From JBGUVL01 sp964370395 (GTDB lineage Bacteria; Bacillota_I; Bacilli_A; Erysipelotrichales; Erysipelotrichaceae), in assembly GCA_964370395.1 (NCBI GenBank), contig CAYJIZ010000007.1:51893-115892 (forward strand): a DNA stretch of 64,000 bases. Reading direction: 5' to 3'. Position 1 is the first letter of the stretch. Every line of letters begins with the position of its first letter. The notes beneath the pieces are model-generated. The model made no database searches, was not told where the DNA came from, and worked only from the letters and a program-made list of their open reading frames with translations. Below, in pieces: positions 25,725 to 34,945 of the stretch. Made by a program: the position numbers and the translations under genes.

Positions 25725-26510
25725 ATGAAAACAAATTATCATACACATACAACACGTTGTCATCATGCGAGCGGAAGTGATGAAGACTATGTGAAAAGTG
25801 CCATCAAAGGTGGTTATGAAGAATTGGGATTTTCTGATCATGGATGTTGGAAGTACGACAGTGATTTTGAACCAACCATCCGTATGGAATTATCACAGTT
25901 TGATGAGTACTACAATAGCATTGCTGCATTAAGAGAAAAATACAAAGACCAGATAGCCATTAAAATTGGAATGGAAAGCGAGTATTTTCCAAAGTATATG
26001 GATTGGTTAAAACAATTTGTGAAAGACAAAAAAATTGATTATTTGATTTTTGGAAATCATTTTGATGGCAGTGACGAAGATGGTCGCTATTATGGTTATG
26101 CATGTAGTGATGATGCTTATTTGATCAAATATGTTGATGATTGCATTGCTGGATTAGAAACGGGGTTGTTTTCTTATTTGGCTCACCCTGACTTATTTAT
26201 GCGTGGTCGTAAGCAATTTGATGAATTAGCAAGAGAACAAAGCATTCGTTTGTGTTACTATTGCAAAGAGCATGACATACCTTTGGAATTTAACTTAGAA
26301 GGGATGCTAGTAAACGAAAAATACAATTCTGTTGCTTACCCACATCCTTCTTTTTGGATGATTGCAGCAAGTATTGGAAATAGTGCAATCATCGGTGTGG
26401 ATGCACACAGCAATCGCTCTTTAGAAAGTGATTATTATCGTAATCAGGCGATTGCTTATTTGAAAGCGTTGAATATTACGATTGTTGATACGATTCCTTA
26501 TAAATTTTAA
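25725..26510 (+). CDS. PHP-domain histidinol-phosphatase-like protein
   Basis: This is a metal-dependent phosphatase of the PHP superfamily with 261 residues from ATG 25725 (the GTG at 25716 is within the ribosome-binding site GAGAGGTG). Metal ligands are visible: NYHTHTTRCHHA at the start, GFSDHG, a Glu in GMESEYFP, GNHFDG, LAHPDLFM and the last IGVDAHSN. The HisJ/HisK type dephosphorylates histidinol phosphate. No other histidine gene is nearby, so another phosphoester substrate is possible. Confidence 0.85.
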   Translation: MKTNYHTHTTRCHHASGSDEDYVKSAIKGGYEELGFSDHGCWKYDSDFEPTIRMELSQFDEYYNSIAALREKYKDQIAIKIGMESEYFPKYMDWLKQFVKDKKIDYLIFGNHFDGSDEDGRYYGYACSDDAYLIKYVDDCIAGLETGLFSYLAHPDLFMRGRKQFDELAREQSIRLCYYCKEHDIPLEFNLEGMLVNEKYNSVAYPHPSFWMIAASIGNSAIIGVDAHSNRSLESDYYRNQAIAYLKALNITIVDTIPYKF

Positions 26511-26520
26511 GCGAAAAACA

Positions 26521-26549
26521 TTGACTTTACTCTAGAAAAAAAGTACTAT
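26521..26549 (+). promoter_or_regulatory. promoter of rplM-rpsI
   Basis: TTGACT (26521-26526), a 17-bp spacer and TACTAT (26544-26549). Confidence 0.75.
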
Positions 26550-26552
26550 TAT

Positions 26553-26611
26553 ATATGGCTCTATGCCATTGTGGTCCCGGTAAAACTACAATGAAAAAGG
26601 AGATATGCAAT
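26553..26611 (+). promoter_or_regulatory. probable L13 ribosomal-protein leader
   Basis: The short 5' untranslated region of rplM can fold with TGGCTCTATGCCA as a local hairpin and CATTGTGGT...ACTACAATG as a longer stem, directly ahead of AAGGAG and the ATG. Autoregulatory L13 leaders occupy this position in Bacillota. The assignment is from location and fold only. Confidence 0.5.
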
Positions 26612-26612
26612 T

Positions 26613-27050
26613 ATGCGTCAAACAACATTTACAAAGCCTGCTGACGTTACTCGTACTTGGTACGTAGTAGATGGAGCAGGAATGACTATGGGTCGTTTAG
26701 CTACTGAAGTAGCAGCCGTATTACGCGGTAAACACAAACCAAGTTTTACTCCAAACGTTGACTGTGGAGATTTCGTTATCGTAATCAACGCTGATCAAAT
26801 CGTTATGAGTGGAAACAAGATGGAGGATAAAAAATATTATTCTCACTCAATGTACCCAGGTGGTCTAAAAACTCGTACAGCAAAAGTTATGAAAGAAAAA
26901 CACACTATTGAATGGGTTGAAAAAGCGATTCACGGTATGTTACCTCATACAAGACTTGGAAATGTACAACGTAAACATTTATTTGTTTACAAAGGAAGCG
27001 AACATCCACACGCTGCTCAACAACCAGTGGAAATGAAAATTAAAGGATAG
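26613..27050 (+). CDS. rplM: 50S ribosomal protein L13
   Basis: L13 is an early-assembly protein of the 50S subunit. It has 145 residues. The motifs WYVVDGAGMTMGRLATEVA, GDFVIVINADQIVMSG and HAIHGMLP-like (EKAIHGMLPHTRLG) are canonical. AAGGAG precedes ATG 26613. rpsI follows 11 nt later. Confidence 0.97.
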   Translation: MRQTTFTKPADVTRTWYVVDGAGMTMGRLATEVAAVLRGKHKPSFTPNVDCGDFVIVINADQIVMSGNKMEDKKYYSHSMYPGGLKTRTAKVMKEKHTIEWVEKAIHGMLPHTRLGNVQRKHLFVYKGSEHPHAAQQPVEMKIKG

Positions 27051-27061
27051 GAGGAATCGAT

Positions 27062-27463
27062 ATGGCAACAAAGAAAAATGTACAATACATCGGAACTGGA
27101 CGTAGAAAAAGTTCTGTTGCTCGTGTCTTTATGACTCCGGGTAAAGGTAATATTTCAGTTAATGGAAAAACATTAGATGAATACTTACCATTAGAAACTT
27201 TAAGAATGGTAGTGCGTTCACCACTTGAATTAACAGAAACATTAGCACAATTCGATGTGAAAATTAATGTTAATGGTGGAGGATACACTGGACAAGCTGG
27301 TGCTATGCGTCATGGTATCGCAAGAGCATTGTTGGAAGCAGGAGCTGATTACAGACCTGCACTTAAAGCTGCTGGATTCTTAACAAGAGATCCACGTATG
27401 AAAGAACGTAAAAAATACGGTCTTAAAGCTGCAAGACGTGCTCCACAATTCTCTAAGAGATAG
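27062..27463 (+). CDS. rpsI: 30S ribosomal protein S9
   Basis: S9 reaches the P-site tRNA with its C-terminal tail. It has 133 residues. The blocks YIGTGRRKSSVARV, GGGYTGQAGAMRHGIARAL and the C-terminal KKYGLKAARRAPQFSKR are diagnostic. The ribosome-binding site is AGGAGG. An accessory region begins after its terminator. Confidence 0.98.
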   Translation: MATKKNVQYIGTGRRKSSVARVFMTPGKGNISVNGKTLDEYLPLETLRMVVRSPLELTETLAQFDVKINVNGGGYTGQAGAMRHGIARALLEAGADYRPALKAAGFLTRDPRMKERKKYGLKAARRAPQFSKR

Positions 27464-27500
27464 AAAACTTTGGTTTCTATCAAAAAGAAACAAAACAACG

Positions 27501-27551
27501 AAAAAGACCCAATTTTGGGTCTTTTTTGTTGCTTTTTTACAAAAAAGCAAC
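27501..27551 (+). terminator. double inverted repeat/terminator after rpsI
   Basis: AAAAAGACCC / GGGTCTTTTTT (27501-27527) is followed directly by a second inverted repeat, GTTGCTTTTTT / AAAAAAGCAAC (27528-27551). Confidence 0.85.
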
Positions 27552-27615
27552 ACGTTTTTGACTTTGTATCTTAAATGGGTCCCAAGTAAGCAACAAATTT
27601 TATTCACACGCCATC

Positions 27616-28000
27616 TTGGATTGTCAACACTTTTTCGGACAATTTTTTGGAGAGCTGCTTGGCAGTAGAGAAGTTATCCAAAATTATATAGTACCTAAGG
27701 TTGATTTAAATAAAACTGATATAGATAATAAAGTAGTGCATAATTTACAAACAATGCCTTTTGCAACATTGGATAAAATAATGTCTCTATCAGAAGCGGG
27801 ATATTTCTAAAAGAGAGTTAGAGATGTACCTGCATATAAAAAATGAGTTTAGTTTTATAGTATCTGTTAAGATTACTTTTTTTGATCTCGCAGATGCTAA
27901 AAGTGTAGAGCAAATAGAATTCAAAGAAGAAACTAGCAAAAGATATAATGATTTGTTACAGAAAACCAAATATTTAATTAGCCTTTTTGAAGGAAAATAA
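27616..28000 (+). pseudogene. decayed ORF of unknown family (two frames)
   Basis: Frame 1 is open from 27616 to 27810 (ends LDKIMSLSEAGYF). Frame 2 continues as ISKRELEMYLHIKNEF from about 27800 and stops at 28000 (ending YLISLFEGK). The two read as one protein of about 125 residues with a frameshift near 27800. No ribosome-binding site is seen before 27616, so a 5' part may also be missing. The family is not recognised. The 58-codon ORF from ATG 27824 could instead be a short gene of its own, but it also lacks a good ribosome-binding site. Confidence 0.4.
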
Positions 28001-28095
28001 AGGTAAATTAAAAAACATTAATATTGTGTAACGTTGTTTCAAGATGCATAGGTTATGAATTGGTTACAAAACTCTCTAGTAAAAGTATAACAATG

Positions 28096-28131
28096 AAAAA
28101 GGCTACAAATTACTAATCGTAGCCTTTTTAT
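28096..28131. terminator. bidirectional terminator between decayed ORF and AbiE
   Basis: AAAAGGCTAC and GTAGCCTTTT flank a 12-nt loop with T runs on both strands. On the minus strand it closes the abiE operon. Confidence 0.75.
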
Positions 28132-28213
28132 ATTAAGGTTTTATTATTTGCTTAATTATACATAAATACTAAATTGGTGCAATTATTAGCAATATTTGAA
28201 TCTATCATACTAA

Positions 28214-29062
28214 TTAAGTTTTTTCTGAATCACGGAGAGATAGACTGATGAAATCTAAAGAATCAAACAAATTCAAATACTCTATTTCTTTTGCGTAAGG
28301 TGCTTTTGATTGAAAATTTGTCCATAGATTTCTCATTCTCGAACTTTCTTTTATATCATTGATAACTTCACTTATTTCAGATAACTTAAGAGAACTTTCT
28401 CTTTTCTTAAATGTATTTTTGATGGCTTTGTTCATAGTATCTGTATTAATCTTATCTCCATTTTCTTGTAATAGTACATGAATATCATAATAATCTTTCA
28501 TTCTTGTATTGAAGACACCTCTAGTAATTATACAATGATATTTTTCAGCAATTATCGTTTCAATCGTATATGATAAAATACGAAATGTTTTTTCTTCAAA
28601 TATACTTTTATATGAATATGCAACTTCTCGTGGAGTTATTTTATCACCAGTTGATATTTCAACAGCTAAATTATAACGCAATGTTTCTAGCTTTGCCAAA
28701 ATCTTAACTCTTAATCCATTGTAATCAGATTCTTCACGTATTTCCTCTACGCCTAAAATTTCAAATTTAACATTATCACCTAAATCTATTAGAAGTATTT
28801 CATTCATAATTTCGGTCACTGTTTCTAAGTTCAGCGCTAGATTCTTAAAGTTTGCATCCATATCTTTAGTAGTGCGATCACTGTCCCCGATAATAGAGGC
28901 AAGAAGCAAACCTCCTTTTAGTATTATATTGTTTTTATATCGACTAATGGAAATTCTTTCTAAGACTCTTTCGAAGAAATACATTTGATAAAGCTGGGCG
29001 GACATCTCATTATGCCCTTTTGCTTTTTTGTGAACAATATTTTTTACTTTATCAATATTCAT
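28214..29062 (-). CDS. abiEii: AbiEii-family nucleotidyltransferase toxin (type IV TA)
   Basis: AbiEii proteins are nucleotidyltransferase-like toxins that arrest growth and can abort phage infection. It has 282 residues. The nucleotidyltransferase core is seen as ILKGGLLLASIIGDSDRTTK followed by DMDAN (about residues 47-70), with further conserved segments SYTIETIIAEKYHCI and RMKDYYDIHVLL. Its start overlaps the stop of the antitoxin gene by one base (TAATG), as usual for this pair. Confidence 0.9.
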   Translation of the reverse strand: MNIDKVKNIVHKKAKGHNEMSAQLYQMYFFERVLERISISRYKNNIILKGGLLLASIIGDSDRTTKDMDANFKNLALNLETVTEIMNEILLIDLGDNVKFEILGVEEIREESDYNGLRVKILAKLETLRYNLAVEISTGDKITPREVAYSYKSIFEEKTFRILSYTIETIIAEKYHCIITRGVFNTRMKDYYDIHVLLQENGDKINTDTMNKAIKNTFKKRESSLKLSEISEVINDIKESSRMRNLWTNFQSKAPYAKEIEYLNLFDSLDFISLSLRDSEKT

Positions 29063-29655
29063 TAAAGTAACACCTCCAAATATTCACTTACCTTTTTTTC
29101 GACTTTTAATTTTTTGGCATACTCTGAAAGTTTAATTAATTTTTTATCTTTTCTAGAAACATATTTTTTAAGTGCAGTAGAAAAAATCTCAACATCGATT
29201 TTTTCCTTATTTTTAATTATGTCACAAATTGTTCGTTCCATATCATAAACTCTTATCGTAGAGTTGAATGGTGACTTCATTTCTATAACTCCCATTGTAA
29301 ATATATCTTTACTTTCATAGTATAATTGTATGTTGTCTTTGCCTCCTAAACTACCACCATAAAATGAAGGAACGGAGATATCGTAAATTAAAGGAGTTCT
29401 ATCTGAAAGGTCGTGTAAGTATAAAGCGGTTGTCATTGAAAATATAGAATTTTTGCTTTTAGAGATAATTTTAAAATACTCATCCTCGATGTAGTTTGGT
29501 AAACCGTAATATCCTCTTGAAAGTCTGGCAATAAGACCATCTCTAACCATTCTTGTTAAGTATATACGATTTATGTTCTCTTTCTTTAAATCACTGGTTT
29601 TTATGAATCCTTGATTTTTTTTTGCAATTTCTAAAATTTTATCATAATTTTTCAT
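29062..29655 (-). CDS. abiEi: AbiEi-family antitoxin (winged-helix regulator)
   Basis: This is the partner of the AbiEii toxin, which in known systems represses its own operon and neutralises the toxin. From ATG at 29655 it has 197 residues; an upstream in-frame start at 29700 exists, but AAAGGAAC lies before 29655. An N-terminal winged helix is seen (GFIKTSDLKKENINRIYLTR and RLSRGYYGLP), then a C-terminal domain (MERTICDIIKNKEKIDVEIF). It is in an operon with abiEii on the minus strand. Confidence 0.88.
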   Translation of the reverse strand: MKNYDKILEIAKKNQGFIKTSDLKKENINRIYLTRMVRDGLIARLSRGYYGLPNYIEDEYFKIISKSKNSIFSMTTALYLHDLSDRTPLIYDISVPSFYGGSLGGKDNIQLYYESKDIFTMGVIEMKSPFNSTIRVYDMERTICDIIKNKEKIDVEIFSTALKKYVSRKDKKLIKLSEYAKKLKVEKKVSEYLEVLL

Positions 29656-30466
29656 AATATCTAATTGTTCCTTTCTAAATGAAATTATACAATATTTCAT
29701 TCACTTTGTATATAGTTTTAGGCGTCTTCTCAGACATTCTAGTGATTAATTCCAAAGTAGATTAAATGATAATTTTATTAATACAGTATGGTTTGATATT
29801 AACACATTATTTTGTTTAGTTTATTGTGATGCAACATGATAAAAGACAATTATCAAAGAAAACTAAAATGCTTATTAATGTTTTTTTTATGTCTTTACAC
29901 ATTTCTATACTTTAAGTTTAAGATGAACTTGAGAAATATTCTTCTCGTTTATTTGAGATTTGGAAATACGTATTGTGCTATTTGCAAATATGATTTATGT
30001 ACACAAATGAAACTATGATTTCATTGTAACAAATAATAGGTAAACTTTTATTTTGCTCCTTTACAAATGATGCAGCATGATTATATCATTTGGTTTGTAC
30101 GTGCTATTGAATTAAAAATATAATACATATCCCGAGAAAGTCTAAGGAGTATTTACTAAAGATCCTATTGATTTATAAGAATTTTATCTTTTTGTTTGAA
30201 AGTTAGACGAGTTGTGTATAGTTGTCAAGTATGGTGGAACATCATTGGAACAAAATCACTCTAGTCCTCTTTTAAATCAAGACTTATAACTATCAAAACG
30301 TTAATCTATTTTTCGCAAGAGAAATAGCAAGATCAAAGATTCTATCTTTGGTCTTTTTATTTTGTGAAATAATAAGAGAGAATATTGACGAAAGGGATGG
30401 AAATGCATATGATAAGTAGTAGAAAGAAGAATAACTCAATGAGGAGATATTTAGTAGGGGAACGTT
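29656..30466. other. gene-poor AT-rich region
   Basis: About 800 bp without a supportable gene. The front part must hold the abiE promoter on the minus strand. A 60-codon hydrophobic ORF (29836-30018) has no ribosome-binding site and is not called. A plus-strand terminator-like hairpin (AAGATCAAAGA / TCTTTGGTCTT, 30329-30353, then TTTT) lies near the end. The rest shows nothing recognisable. Confidence 0.6.
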
Positions 30467-30895
30467 ATGAAGTTATATGAATTAGTAAATAAGTATCACA
30501 TAGGGACAGATTTAAGTTGTGCGGAAGCAATGTTTAAAGCATGTAATGAATATTATGAACTTAACTTAAATGAGGATACAAGAAAGATGTTCTCTATTAT
30601 GGGAATGGGGATGCAAAGCGAAGTTTCTTGTTGTGGTGCATTCACTGTTGCGATGGCAATGATTGGTTATTTTACTGCGCAAGACAATGATAGTGATTAT
30701 AATAATGTAAGAGGATATGAATTAGCTTGTGAACTAACAAGTTCTTTCACTGATTATTTTTCTACCTTACAGTGTACACAACTGCAAGAGTTAAAAATCG
30801 ATGGCTATGATAATCCTTGTCATGCGATAGTAGAAGACATTGCGAAAAAGTTAGAAGAACTATTGGCGAATGAAGGAACGAAATGTTTGGCTTAA
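30467..30895 (+). CDS. C_GCAxxG_C_C family putative redox protein
   Basis: This protein has 142 residues with spaced cysteines. The pair SCAEAM near residue 18 and SCCGAF near residue 63 are followed by further cysteines (ACELTS, LQCTQ, PCHAI). This pattern is that of the small C_GCAxxG_C_C proteins, often linked to redox or metal chemistry. No biochemical role is established. AGGGGAACG precedes the ATG. The gene stands alone. Confidence 0.75.
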   Translation: MKLYELVNKYHIGTDLSCAEAMFKACNEYYELNLNEDTRKMFSIMGMGMQSEVSCCGAFTVAMAMIGYFTAQDNDSDYNNVRGYELACELTSSFTDYFSTLQCTQLQELKIDGYDNPCHAIVEDIAKKLEELLANEGTKCLA

Positions 30896-31069
30896 CGTGA
30901 AAGAGAGTAATGTCCAATAAAAGAGAATAACTAGAAGCGTAATCGTGATCATAATCTTCTTTTGAAGAGGTTTAAATAATATGCAAAATTTACTAATAGT
31001 ATATTGCTTTTCATTCTTTAGTCACATTCATAAATTTGTTATAATGAAAAAAATGAAGGGGATGATTAC

Positions 31070-31777
31070 GTGATTAAAATCGCAATTTGTGATGATAATT
31101 CATACGTAATTGATGCAATTAAAATGAGTTGTTTCAATTATTACTCAGAAAATAAAGTAGATGTTGTATCTTTTATGTCAGGAGAGCACTTACTACAATC
31201 GAATAATCATTTTGACTTAATCTTTTTGGATGTAGAACTGCAAAACATGAATGGTTTGGAAGTGGCAAAAGAGATACGAAAGACAGATCTTCATGTATTG
31301 ATCGTTATGGTATCAGGGCACGCTTCTTATAAGAATGCTGCATTTCCATTGCATGTTTTTGATTTCTTGGATAAACCGATTACTGCGCAAGCGATTAGAA
31401 ATGTTTTAGTGGAAGTAGATAAATACTATAGTACTAAGAATAAACAATCTTATCTCACATTTAAAATAAAAGATCGCTATGTGAACTTTCATATAGATGA
31501 TATTTATTATTTTTGTTATGAGGGAAGAAAAGTAAAAGTACACTCTGCAAAAGGCGTGTACGAGTTTTATGAGAATATGAGTGAATTAGCAAAGCGAGTT
31601 AAAAAGTTTAGTTTTATTATGTCACACCAATCGTTTATCATAAATTTAGGACATGTTATTGAATTAGCAAAAGGAGAGGTTGTATTATCCAATTTTGAAA
31701 GAATACCATTGTCTCGTCAAAAGAGCAAAGAGTTTATTGAAGACTACATGCGTTTTATTGGCAAAGAGTACCAATAA
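31070..31777 (+). CDS. LytTR-family response regulator (AgrA/ComE-like), GTG start
   Basis: This is a transcription regulator of a two-component system. It has 235 residues. The receiver domain has the acidic pair ICDDN (residues 6-10) and the phospho-accepting Asp in LIFLDVELQNMNGLEVA. The C-terminal LytTR DNA-binding domain has IYYFCYEGRKVKVHSAKG and FIMSHQSFIINLGHV. GTG 31070 is preceded by AAGGGG. A TATAAT is at 31040-31045. The kinase gene follows after 8 nt. Confidence 0.9.
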   Translation: MIKIAICDDNSYVIDAIKMSCFNYYSENKVDVVSFMSGEHLLQSNNHFDLIFLDVELQNMNGLEVAKEIRKTDLHVLIVMVSGHASYKNAAFPLHVFDFLDKPITAQAIRNVLVEVDKYYSTKNKQSYLTFKIKDRYVNFHIDDIYYFCYEGRKVKVHSAKGVYEFYENMSELAKRVKKFSFIMSHQSFIINLGHVIELAKGEVVLSNFERIPLSRQKSKEFIEDYMRFIGKEYQ

Positions 31778-31785
31778 CTATAATC

Positions 31786-33087
31786 ATGATGGAAACCTTA
31801 TTTCGACTTCTTACCTTGATTGTAACAAACCTAATCTTAAATTTAATATTGTTCGACTTTTTTGAAAATAAATACGAACGCAAGTTTAAAAAAAAGCATC
31901 GTAGTATTCTTATTTCAATCTTTGTGATAATTGCAGTAGCAATAACTATTTATGCTAATTTTCTTTATAATTTAATAATATATACAATGATTTTTATCGT
32001 TTTAAATACCCTCTTGTTTCGCTTGCGAAAGAAGCGCGATATTATTGTGAATGTTACCTTCTTTTTATTACTCGTTTTATGGGAGTCAATTGCTCATATT
32101 TTTATCGGGTATATGGTAAATACTTTAGATATTTCATCGACTAATATTTTTGTAGATGACGTTCGTTTAATATTGAGTTCGCTAGTTCAATTTATTTTAT
32201 ACATGACTTGTAAAAACTATTTATTCAAAACATCAATCAATTATTTAGCTAGAAAAGATATGATTTCATATTTTATTATTTCAATTATGAGTATTCTTGT
32301 CACAATCATGGCGGTACTATTTACTGATAATGTGAATAGTGATGTTCAAATTTTCTTTTTTGTTCTTGTTGTGGGTTTGGCTATTTTCAATATTTATTAC
32401 ATTCAAATCATATTATCAATATCGCAAAAATATGAGATGCAGCAAAAGTTAAATGTATTGGAGTTAAATCATCAACTAATCTTAGATCATTATCATTCAG
32501 TCCAAGAGAATGCAAAAGAAAATAGTGTTATTATCCATGATATAAAAAACCACTTGCAAGTATTAAAAACAAGTATTGATCAAAATGAAAACAACGTGAG
32601 TGAACGAGAATATTTAAAAATGATTGAAGCGAAGGTAGGGAGTTTATCACCTGTTATTTATTCGAAACGTAAAATATTGAACATTTTATTTTGTGAAAAA
32701 CTTCGAGAAGCAAAAAAATACGATATACAAATTGAATACCATATTCAAAAAGACATTGAATTTTCTTTTATTAGCGATTTTGATTTAATCACGATTTTTG
32801 CGAATCTATTAGATAATGCAATTGATGCAAGTAAAGAGATAGCAAAAGAACACAGAAAGATTAACCTCCATATTCGCAAGATAAAAAAATTTATCGTAAT
32901 TAAAGAAACGAATTTTTGTAATAATGAAATCATGAAGAAAGATAATGTCATCGTATCAAGTAAACCAGGACATTCAGGTTTAGGTCTTTATAGTATGCAA
33001 AAGACATTAGATAAATACGAAGCGAATATGTTAGTTGAAATAGATGAAGCACATCAATTTTCAAATACGATATTAATTTCGTTATAA
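31786..33087 (+). CDS. GHKL-type sensor histidine kinase (AgrC/ComD-like)
   Basis: This is a membrane kinase of 433 residues. About six hydrophobic helices fill residues 1-210. A coiled dimerisation segment has the phospho-acceptor His in IIHDIKNHLQVLKTS. The ATPase domain shows LLDNAIDASKE (N box) and HSGLGLYSMQKTL (G box), the GHKL layout of peptide-pheromone receptors. The start is ATG 31786 (MMETLF). No AgrB/AgrD-type peptide genes are seen next to it. It is followed by a terminator and then the Rhs region. Confidence 0.9.
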   Translation: MMETLFRLLTLIVTNLILNLILFDFFENKYERKFKKKHRSILISIFVIIAVAITIYANFLYNLIIYTMIFIVLNTLLFRLRKKRDIIVNVTFFLLLVLWESIAHIFIGYMVNTLDISSTNIFVDDVRLILSSLVQFILYMTCKNYLFKTSINYLARKDMISYFIISIMSILVTIMAVLFTDNVNSDVQIFFFVLVVGLAIFNIYYIQIILSISQKYEMQQKLNVLELNHQLILDHYHSVQENAKENSVIIHDIKNHLQVLKTSIDQNENNVSEREYLKMIEAKVGSLSPVIYSKRKILNILFCEKLREAKKYDIQIEYHIQKDIEFSFISDFDLITIFANLLDNAIDASKEIAKEHRKINLHIRKIKKFIVIKETNFCNNEIMKKDNVIVSSKPGHSGLGLYSMQKTLDKYEANMLVEIDEAHQFSNTILISL

Positions 33088-33105
33088 ATTACCAAATAAT
33101 CAATG

Positions 33106-33137
33106 AAAACTGCCAAATAATCAATAGGCGGTTTTTT
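33106..33137 (+). terminator. Rho-independent terminator after the two-component system
   Basis: AAAACTGCC (33106-33114) and GGCGGTTTT (33127-33135) flank a 12-nt loop, with a T run. A direct repeat CCAAATAATCAAT brackets it. Confidence 0.85.
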
Positions 33138-33148
33138 TATAACCTTTA

Positions 33149-34254
33149 ATGCTATACTTTTGTACAGAAAAGAGGAGGGAAGGGTATAATAGAGATGTTG
33201 GATACTACAGAATTTATTTACGAGCAAGATACTATGATCCAAGTGTAGCAAGATTTGTGCAAATCGACCAAAATTACGATGGAACAAAAGAACATATTGC
33301 TTCTCAAAACAAATATGTTTATACTTTAAATAACCCATACAAATATGTGGATAGAAATGGGAATTGGTCACTGTTTAAAGCAATCGGGGATGTAGTTAAT
33401 AATGTTGTAAAGACAGTGAAGAAAGTAGTGAAAAAAGCAGTTAAAACAGTTGCAAGCGCTATAAAGTTTATTACAACTCCAATTAACCAATTACCTCCTA
33501 TAAATAGCTCACCCAATGGTCCTAGCAACGGAAATAACTCCACTAATAAAGGTGGTGGAAGTAGTAAATCAAAAGTCCCGAGTTTGAAAAAAGTGAATGC
33601 TGTTGCCAAATGTCCTACTATTGAGCCCAAGGTATCTTTGCTAGATATACTTTTGAATTGTGTTAATTGGGTGCCAGTTATAGAAAATGTAAGAGATGTT
33701 TTAGACGGAGGAACTATGAAGTTCAATGGAACTGATGCGATTCTTCGCAATTTGAGACCAAGTAAAATAAAGAATGTACAAATAACTATTTCTGGAGCTA
33801 AAGATTATGTCAAAAAATTCACTACTTTATCAACAAGTTCAAAACAGTATTTGGTTGGTGCCTTGAAAAAGGATCTAATGAATCAAATAAAAGTATTTAA
33901 AACTAGTAAGTTTAGCATCTTTATGTTTATTTTGATATTGGAATCGATTTTGCCAAGGCCGTTGTGGACTGTATATTTGGAATAATAACATTAGTAAGAG
34001 CAGTGGCTAATGTATTAGGGTCAATTTTATATAATGTTTTGAGAACAGCGGGATCAATGCTTTTACGTACAGTTTTATTACCATTTTTTGGACCATTCGC
34101 ATGGATTGTTACACTTCTTATTGATGTAGGAATTGATATTATTAACTGGTTTGTGGATTTAAAGTCGAAAGTATCTGATTTTGTAGAATGGGTAATAAAA
34201 CAGGATTTTAGTACGTTAATAAACCTAGTGAAAGCCTTGAAAAAATTATGTTAG
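33149..34254 (+). pseudogene. Rhs core remnant with membrane-type C-terminal tip (module 1, frameshifted)
   Basis: A fragment of an Rhs polymorphic toxin. The Rhs core end is clear (YLRARYYDPSVARF, then SQNKYVYTLNNPYKYVD, about 33208-33360), but everything upstream of it is missing. The frame leading into it has a small deletion relative to module 2. The tip has a Lys-rich region, a Gly/Ser/Asn linker and hydrophobic segments. The first frame stops at 33985; the same product continues in another frame (DIGIDFAKAVVDCIFGIITL... to 34254), so there is a frameshift between about 33880 and 33950. The tip ends in several hydrophobic helices, hinting at a membrane-acting toxin. Confidence 0.75.
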
Positions 34255-34265
34255 GAGGAGAAATC

Positions 34266-34937
34266 ATGCATATTCTTTGGCTAAGAAAAATCTATAGTTA
34301 TATGGGAGCATCATACTTTTCAAATAAAAACAATAAAATTGAAATCTTTGAATATCTATTATTTTTAGTTCAATATGAGGTTTTGCAGAATAAGAATAAA
34401 TCTTTTCTCAGGGAAAAAATTTATATTGATGGTAATAATGTAAGAATTAAATATATAAGTGATTTGATTAGGGTCCGACCATTTGGTTTTGTTAGGGCAT
34501 TAGGTGAAGACATAGATAGTTTAAATGAGTATGTCATCATAATGAAAAAGTATATGGCAATGGGGAATAGCCAAATAGAAAAAGAAGTAATTCATATTTT
34601 GAGTGAAAAAAAGTTAGATGAAAGATATTTTGTGTTTAGAAAATATAAATCTAGTTTTATGAGATGTAATGCAAGAGTATTCGCGCATGATGTGGGGTAT
34701 AAATCATTTATTAGAACATACATTTTGAACCTTCTAACGATTGCAATGCTATTTGCCTTGCTTTATTCTTACTTATATATATCATCGGTAGATAAAAATG
34801 TATTACAAGAAAATATTCATATTTTTATGTTTTTTGTAATAGCAGAAGTTATTTTAATTATAATAAGCATAATTTGGACATATTTATGGTCAAAACCAAC
34901 AAAATATGAAATAGAAAATGGATACTTGGAAGAATAG
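34266..34937 (+). CDS. putative membrane immunity protein for Rhs module 1
   Basis: I do not recognise a family. It has 223 residues from ATG 34266 (AGGAGG about 6 nt upstream; the in-frame start at 34248 precedes it). The protein is basic, and its C-terminal part has two hydrophobic helices (ILNLLTIAMLFALLYSYLYI and FMFFVIAEVILIIISIIW). It sits directly after the module 1 tip, where immunity genes normally lie, and a membrane location would suit a membrane-acting toxin. The function is inferred from position. Confidence 0.55.
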   Translation: MHILWLRKIYSYMGASYFSNKNNKIEIFEYLLFLVQYEVLQNKNKSFLREKIYIDGNNVRIKYISDLIRVRPFGFVRALGEDIDSLNEYVIIMKKYMAMGNSQIEKEVIHILSEKKLDERYFVFRKYKSSFMRCNARVFAHDVGYKSFIRTYILNLLTIAMLFALLYSYLYISSVDKNVLQENIHIFMFFVIAEVILIIISIIWTYLWSKPTKYEIENGYLEE

Positions 34938-34945
34938 AAAAATAA

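Noticed and set aside
27528..27551. Insertion-sequence end near rpsI
   Set aside because: The inverted repeat GTTGCTTTTTT/AAAAAAGCAAC directly follows a terminator and has no transposase nearby. It is better read as part of the terminator.
29836..30018. 60-codon hydrophobic ORF on the plus strand
   Set aside because: It has no ribosome-binding site and a start in a T-rich region. It is probably chance in AT-rich DNA.
33149..33207. ATG 33149 as a real start of the module 1 Rhs piece
   Set aside because: It has no ribosome-binding site, and the first 20 codons do not match Rhs sequence. The homologous coding begins near 33208 after a frame change.
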